Below are positions 58,301 to 64,000 of a DNA stretch of 64,000 nucleotides, one piece after another. Each line of letters begins with the position of its first letter. Within the stretch, counting starts at the first letter, position 1. The translations under genes and the position numbers were made by a program. This stretch comes from Siphonodentalium dalli (taxonomy: Eukaryota; Mollusca; Scaphopoda; Gadilida; Siphonodentaliidae). The notes beneath the pieces were generated by a model that did no database searches, was not told where the DNA came from, and was given only the letters and a program-made list of their open reading frames with translations. Location of the stretch: positions 224,396,578 to 224,460,577 of the forward strand of contig CP136062.1 in the NCBI GenBank assembly GCA_032622095.1, given 5' to 3'.

Positions 58301-58656
58301 CTGGAATTCAGAGATTGGACATAGGAATAACTGTATCTCAAAGTTTCAAACAGTGTATGAAGTTCCACGATTGTGAACGATAATAGCCTTTCAACTGAGT
58401 CAGTTTTATGGTTCTTGTGATATTCCCGTTATATTTTCCCACTGGAAAATGGCAATAACGTCAACAGCCCAGCACACAATGTCATAAAGTCATTTAGCAA
58501 TGATGAGGTTAAGCTACAGTGTCATTGACACTTTCATTAAAGATCCCTTCATTGGGTAATAAATGAGTCAGAGGTATATGGCAAAATTACTTGGAGAATT
58601 TCAAGTCATCAGACTCACAGGACCATCATGGAAAAAGTAAGGCATTAGCCTGTTAA

Positions 58657-58851
58657 CCCTTTCAGTACCAAGTGTGTTTTTTGTATCAACCCATATTTCC
58701 TTGATCATTTTTCAAATATTTTGATTATAATAATGTCATACATTGATGGAAATTCTTTCCATCAATGTATCACATTATTATAATCAATAAATTTGAAAAA
58801 TGATCATGGAAATATGGGTTGATACAAAAATCGGACTTGGCACTGAAAGGG
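58657..58851. mobile_element. TTAA MITE immediately upstream of the CTLD D exon
   Basis: TTAA at 58653-58656 and 58852-58855; ends ccctttcagtaccaag / cttggcactgaaaggg. Its right end is 49 bp from the exon start, so the branch point/polypyrimidine region directly abuts transposon DNA. Confidence 0.88.
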
Positions 58852-58900
58852 TTAAGTTACATTGGCCGCCAGCCGATTAGATGATATAATGTCTTTCCAG

Positions 58901-59081
58901 ATATTCCAGAAGAAGCTTGTTTCCATGGTGATGCCATCTTTAGTAATGATACAGGGACATGTTTATGGTTTGTGTTCAAAGATGTACTAGGATATGGTGA
59001 AGCTTCAGATGACTGTAAGAGATATGGCGGAGTGCTTAAGACATCTGTTAGTGGTGTGAGCCCTATTATTCTGGATAGTTT
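58901..59081 (+). CDS. CTLD D, first-half exon
   Basis: Encodes the N-terminal half of a fourth CTLD: hairpin cysteines EEACFHGDA ... GTCLWFVFKD, then the helix-2 block DDCKRYGGVLKTSV. Acceptor atgtctttccag ends at 58900 (phase 1), donor GTGAGT at 59082 (phase 2); 181 bp. It is closest in style to CTLD A (both follow an EGF through a Tyr junction codon, and both have CxxYGGxL). No second-half exon with a WIG core and Cys2-Cys4 pattern is visible up to 64000, so the partner is probably outside the window. The gene is therefore truncated by the window, not by mutation. Confidence 0.88.
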
Positions 59082-59483
59082 GTGAGTATACATTATTATT
59101 CTATGGGACCGCCTGTCAAAAATGATTGGTGAAAGTATTGGAAAATTTATTCGTTAGTTTATTCCATCACAAAATCAAATTGTTTCGCATTTTCAATGAG
59201 TCAATATAAAATAATTGCGTAAATTTGTAGCGTCTGAAAAATTGGTTGTGGACGGCCAGCCATCGTGACGATGACTAAAGACGCACATAGATTACATTGA
59301 GGTACATCTATTGAATTATTGTCGAACCTATTCTGTACAATTCGGACGCCACATGGTCCGCTATGTGAAGTCTCCAAATTTCATGCTAACATTATTACTC
59401 GCCAATTCTGACATCAAGGCAGGTGGTTTTATTTTCAATAATTTCATCGCTAGTTTATCTACATACTATTCCGAACAGTGTGC

Positions 59484-59662
59484 TTTCCTCGCGGGCAGAG
59501 GTCCAGGTGGATCCGGACCCCATCACACCATACGCCCGATCACAGGGACACGCCATACTGCTAACTCTGCATGTTTCGGTACATGCAGTATTTGTCCTCT
59601 TCTCCTTAAACTTGCTTGTACAGGACCACTTAGGTAGAGGGAAGTTCCTCTCTATCATATGG
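59484..59662 (+). other. Duplicated exon-like hydrophobic frame, copy 1
   Basis: From ttcctcgcgggcag to ctctctatcatatgg this is nearly identical to 61450-61626. The shared frame reads AEVQVDPDPITPYARSQGHA, then a strongly hydrophobic stretch ILLTLHVSVHAVFVLFSLNL, then QDHLGRGKF. A cgggcag acceptor-like start precedes it. Family not recognised; a single transmembrane-like segment is the only visible property. In copy 1 the frame continues to a stop at 59705. Confidence 0.4.
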
Positions 59663-60125
59663 ATTTATGTTTCAATACTCAAAACATGTAACCGCTCTGT
59701 TGGTTAGTAGACCCTTGATCGGTTTTTCAGAACAGACATTTTTCATTGCTAATAATAATGACATTGACAGTAGTACTTACTCATAGTCAGTAGTGACATT
59801 ATTAATTTAAGACCTTAACATCCATAAAGTTTTTGCAAGAATAAAATCTGCTGCTTTTTACAAGAAGTAAACAAAGAATTATGATTCCGACATTATGAGT
59901 CTGACAGTATTGAAACATAAATCCATATGATAGAGAGGAACTTCCCTCTACCTAAGTGGTCCTGTACAAGCAAGTTTAAGGAGAAGAGGACAAATACTGC
60001 ATGTACCGAAACATGCAGAGTTAGCAGTATCGTTAGAGTTAGTCGGAATCATAATTCTTTGTTTACTTCTTGTAAAAAGCAGCAGATTTTATTCTTGCAA
60101 AAACTTTATGGATGTTAAGGCCTTT
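59567..60125. repeat. Interleaved inverted repeat A-B-A'-B'
   Basis: Block A (59567-59690, the end of the duplicated frame plus 'ggatttatgtttcaatact') is inverted at 59907-60032. Block B (59812-59898, 'ttgcaagaataaaatctgct') is inverted at 60036-60121. The interleaved order is not a simple hairpin. Confidence 0.85.
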
Positions 60126-61449
60126 CAGACTAGGAATCAGATATGGTTCAACATTTTTAAATATCAAGTTTTACTTCTGATAGGGAGCAAGCCGGGAGGT
60201 ATGAACCTGTAGGCTTGTATTAACAAATGTTATATCATGATTCACGATTTGGCATCATATAACTCATTGTATCAGAATTACAATAGTTACTTAAATAAGG
60301 CAATTATGTTCATTATAACATATATACTGGCTTATACCCATTGATACAACTTAAATTGCTGGGTTGGTATATTAAGTAAATAGTGTCGCCTTCCGGAATA
60401 CAAACATACCTTCAATTCTTCATGTACATGCAGTCTGAAGAATGCTAAGGTGGTGTCGGGTTGCTACGATTCCGGCGACTGATTTGCAGCACAAAACCTA
60501 TTGGGTAAAATTTGACAACGTGTATGTACAAACAGATTTGACAGCCAACAGATTTTCATCAGTAAATTTACTCGAGTATTGAATTAACATTGTTATCAAC
60601 CCATCCTCGGTTTGTTTGCATGCACTCATTGTCTCTCAATGAATATTTAAACTTCTTGCTGATCCCGACTGCAAAGATTTAGAATCGTGGCGACCTGGGC
60701 CCCCCCCAATTACAAGTCCTGCAGCAGGTTTCATGCTTTGGCACGTTGGATTCCACATGTTGTTGCGGCATTGCTTGTTGTCATGACCAATTTCAGGGAC
60801 TGTCTCCATTCGATTCCACCCATGGTAAGACACACTCTGGGATCTCTTGGAGGTTTGTCTGGAGGTGGACCCCAATGAGACATAACAGAAGTGGTATTCC
60901 AAAAAGGGGGGGGGGGGAGACAGTATTTATGGCAAGGAACCATATCCAATGTGAGCTTGGTACAAAGAAGCACAGCATGCTGTGGCTCCAATACTGAGCA
61001 CCTTCATCATGAAGGGCATGCTACGAGTTTTGTATGTATTCATTAACTATCTAGTGCCAACGTGAATTTCAATTACATCAATGTATATTCAATTTTTACA
61101 AGATGGGCGGGAAAAGGCTCATAGAAGCATTTATATTGTCATGTGCCCACAGATTCACTGCCAATAGTCTTTACACATATGAGTCATGAACCTTCTATTA
61201 ACGCCTTTCGTACCGTTCAACTGGCGAATAGATTTTCACACGAAAATGAAGTGCAGTTACATGGAAAGCAATTATATTGTCACGTGCCCAGTACCACTGC
61301 CATTAGCCTTCCTGAACAGAGTCCACCACATGGCTCTTCTTCTATTGCCCCAATATACCAATGATTCTCCGGCAAATAGAAAATACAAAAGGTGGGATGT
61401 TTGCGCTGTCTGGACAGCTCCGAGCTCATCGACCAGCGACATGGAAAAT
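60126..61449. other. Intron/unassigned
   Basis: Includes a G-run at 60906-60919 and weak frames at 60636-60997 on both strands without recognisable motifs. 61130-61290 repeats 'ttatattgtcatgtgcccac / ttatattgtcacgtgcccag'. Confidence 0.4.
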
Positions 61450-61714
61450 TTCCTCGCGGGCAGAGGTCCAGGTGGATCCGGACCCCATCACACCATACGC
61501 CCGATCACAGGGACACGCCATACTGCTAACTCTGCATGTTTCGGTATATGCAGTATTTGTCCTCTTCTCCTTAAACTTGCTTGTACAGGACCACTTAGGT
61601 AGAGGGAAGTTCCTCTCTATCATATGGCTTCTTACATTTATAACAACCTGGCTATTAATTTCACTACTAGGGTACACCATTTCGGATGTGTGTCCGTTGC
61701 TGAAATTCGTATGA
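61361..61714 (+). other. Duplicated exon-like hydrophobic frame, copy 2 (longer)
   Basis: A 117-codon frame containing the 59484-59662 duplicate at 61450-61626. Downstream it stays open and hydrophobic (WLLTFITTWLLISLLGYTIS) to a TGA at 61712, giving two membrane-like segments. The two copies differ by very few bases (for example gtacatgcag versus gtatatgcag), so duplication is recent. Function unknown; may be part of a mobile element. Confidence 0.35.
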
Positions 61715-61740
61715 CAATATCGAATTGTTTCTTTCCTTAA

Positions 61741-61905
61741 CCCTTTCAGTGCCAAGTCCTATTTTTGTATCAACCCATATATTTCCTTGATAATTTTTCT
61801 CTGAGAGCTCTTTCCATCAATGTATCACATTATTATAATCAATAAATTTGAATAATGATCAAGGAAATATGGTTGATACAAAAAACAGACTTGGCACTGA
61901 AAGGG
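61741..61905. mobile_element. TTAA MITE, 'cagtgccaagtc' family, third copy
   Basis: TTAA at 61737-61740 and 61906-61909; ends ccctttcagtgccaagtcc / gacttggcactgaaaggg, with 'ccatcaatgtatcacattat' inside. Confidence 0.88.
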
Positions 61906-61909
61906 TTAA

Positions 61910-63580
61910 ACAGCCATATCCAGAGTGGGTCTTCCCCTAGATCGATGCATGCATCAAACTAACCTAACAATAAAACACCTAGGTCGTTCTGCTGTGTGAC
62001 ATGAGAAAGAGACATCATTCTGTTCTGTACCGAGGCCTGCGTACGATGTAGGGTGACCAGGACAGTGCACATGTAGAGTTTATCATACAACTACATTGTA
62101 CCTCATTAGTCATTATTTCGATTTTCGACTATTAGAATATTTCATTAAGGCTGTTTTTACGATCATTTTGCGTAATCAAAAATTTTGTTTTATAACCTTT
62201 CGAAAGGTACCGGCAGCTATTGCTATATCATGTTCAATAGATATGTTCTGTGCACCTCAGCTTCTCAACATCAATTTGCGGTTGCTATTTCAAGTGGAAG
62301 TGGACTAGTAGTTTACTTTCTCGGTGGTGGCACTGGTCCCCTACGTTCTTCATTCATAAGCACCATGGATCAATTGTCCTTTTATTCACGCTCTCAGTGG
62401 TGTTATATATATATTTAGTTATACATTGGATCGTGACAGGGATCCATGCTCTAGCTTCAACCATTAGGGTGAAGGGCGAGGCTTTGGTAAGGCTTTCTCG
62501 CATGATCTAATGATGGATAATATGTCACCGCTGATATATCCATCATGTCATTTTATATACCTGTATACGATGTGTAGATACATACCATGCAATAACAGTT
62601 CTAAGAGGGATGACATGACCAGTTCACACTCCTGCGATCCTGCTTCGACAGCCCGACCATGCTGTGGGGATGTGCCCGGTGTAGCTGCCGAGGTACTTGG
62701 GGACCTCCTGGACAATTGTTCCGCACCGAAGCTGGGTGCTAAAGCTGCCATTTCGCGTGCACATGATTCGACACCAGCCAGGTGGACTTCGGCAGCTTTC
62801 GCAGGGCAGTAGCCCTACCCCCTTATGGTTTCCCAACCCAATTTTGGACATGGGTTCTCAATTTACTCACTATGCAACATGTTGGGCATAAGGTTATCAG
62901 CCATTTGCTTCGGCAAACGGCAGTTGTTTAACTCCTAATGCTGCGGTCTTTACACCAGGGTTTAGCCATCTTCAGAGTGAGCTCCTCTTCTTGTGTTTTG
63001 ATGTCCATTAAGGACACTGTAGGTCGTTCTGTCGCTAAGGTGGAGAGCGAGTTAGTCTCCTTGCACCCAGGGCATCTGAGACCTTAGAACGAAATATGAA
63101 GCGAAAACAGAGAAGACGTATCTTCTTTCATTATACTTGCTCGGTTGGCTCACGAACATGAATAGGATGGCACTATCTGTGATGTTTCTTCAAAAATAAG
63201 GGGGGAGGCCAGTTCGAGCAATGTAATACTATGAATATTTTCACACAACAATTCATAGCAGATTAAGGAAGAGTTCATATTATGTGCAATCTGTTTCAGA
63301 AGAGTACTGTACATTCCCCTCAAATTTGGATATTAACTTGATTGCTTGTGCCTCCTCCTGGGCTTGCATTCTAATCCATATAGTTCAGTTGAGGGCTTCT
63401 TTTAGCGAAAAAAATATTATTTTTATAAATATAATACATTTTTCCTTAAAGAAAGTCCGAAACTGAAAAGATCCCTCCCATGGCAGTGCCATTAATTCCC
63501 AACAACGCGACTCGCCTTTAAATCTCCTGATTGAGTCGGAAAATTAAACTGAGACATTACTATCCAGTACAGCCTGTTAA
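61910..63580. pseudogene. Degraded retroelement-like segment (about 62200-63100)
   Basis: GC-richer island with broken frames. 62697-62960 includes DMGSQFTHY ... GYQPFASANG ... FTPGF, matching the order of motifs at 47560-47720 inside DIRS-like element 2. No terminal hairpin of that family is visible here. 63270-63580 shows nothing recognisable. Confidence 0.35.
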
Positions 63581-64000
63581 CCCTTTACCCAACAGAACGG
63601 CCCTGTGCCAATGCATTCTCTTATATATGCGAGTCGACCATAGGTCGCCTCGCATATATAAGAGAATGCATTGGCTTAACACATATTAAAAATGATAAAA
63701 TTGTCAAAGAATGTAGAAAAATATTATAAAAATTGTTAAAAAATATAAGAAAAAAATATAAAATTGTTAAAGAATGTAAGAAAAAATGGTAAAAGTGTTA
63801 AAAAAGATTTTTTTTAGGCCAATGCATTCTATTATATATGCGAGGCGACCTATGGTCGACTCGCATATATAAGAGAATGCATTGGCACAGGGCATAACTG
63901 TAACCATCACAATGTGGCCAATGAACTTGTTCGAATGATATCCATATTTGTATGGTGTTATTGAGACAGACCGAAGATATTTTAGGCTGTTGAAGCTTTA
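63581..64000. mobile_element. TTAA MITE (second copy of 22154-22497), cut by the window end
   Basis: Begins CCCTTTACCCAAC after TTAA (63577-63580), with hairpins at 63603-63676 and 63818-63893, then the unique tract 'gacagaccgaagatatttta' as in 22436-22455. It is longer than the first copy because of a ~95-bp AT-rich expansion at 63680-63815. Confidence 0.85.

Noticed and set aside
60636-60997. Several 60-88 codon frames on both strands
   Set aside because: Mutually overlapping, no motif, no splice context and partly driven by a G-run.
63581-64000. Window end as the start of a tandem duplication of the CTLD B gene region (similar to 22150-22470)
   Set aside because: The similarity starts exactly at a TTAA and matches only MITE sequence; the empty paralog at 53251-53508 shows these bases are a mobile insert, not gene flank.

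Overview
This is an intron-rich, AT-rich, repeat-dense eukaryotic (metazoan) window. It probably comes from a marine invertebrate, perhaps a lophotrochozoan. That guess rests only on the style of the genes and repeats, and I cannot name the species. There is no operon structure, rRNA, CRISPR array or prokaryotic gene. Most long open frames are translations of tandem repeats or transposon relics.

The only gene I can support well is one multi-exon gene on the + strand, open at both ends of the window. Nine exons are visible: EGF (12173-12286), C-type-lectin-like domain (CTLD) A (14365-14545 + 21462-21688), CTLD B (22538-22718 + 25402-25643), CTLD C (30297-30477 + 53631-53836), EGF (55239-55352) and the first half of CTLD D (58901-59081). 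Every junction is phase-compatible: each domain is a 1-1 module and each CTLD is split by a phase-2 intron. All four CTLD first-half exons are exactly 181 bp and both EGF exons are exactly 114 bp, while the second halves vary (227, 242, 206 bp). The product should be an extracellular EGF/CTLD mosaic protein. No CTLD keeps an EPN/QPD sugar-binding triplet, and CTLD C has lost several structural cysteines.

Layout. 1-11298: head-to-tail array of about nine short Helitron-like elements (TC start, stem-loop, CTAG end), one interrupted by a 2.95 kb long-inverted-repeat transposon with a 5-bp target duplication and a matching empty site. 11299-14364: MITEs, the first EGF exon and a minisatellite that starts inside that exon. 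14365-21461: CTLD A intron, filled by a 5.06 kb DIRS-like element nested in another copy of its own family. 21462-30296: CTLD A/B exons, many hairpin MITEs, a 25-bp minisatellite, a complete 372-bp Helitron and a 1.2 kb hAT-like element with perfect 8-bp duplications. 30478-53630: a 23 kb intron holding a roughly 215-265 bp satellite (split by a 1.39 kb TA-duplicating transposon), a fossil SGNH-hydrolase frame, a second DIRS-like element (4.9 kb), and an inverted partial copy of the CTLD B exon. 53631-64000: last exons, a second exon-derived minisatellite, tandem repeats, a recently duplicated hydrophobic open frame and a MITE running off the end.

Most noteworthy: (1) DIRS-like relics whose internal hairpin reproduces the right-end/left-end circle junction; (2) two exons whose 3' ends and 5' splice sites were independently amplified into minisatellites; (3) the tandem Helitron array with recurring GCGCATGCGC palindromes; (4) the invariant 181-bp half-domain exons; (5) several filled/empty site pairs that define transposon ends precisely.
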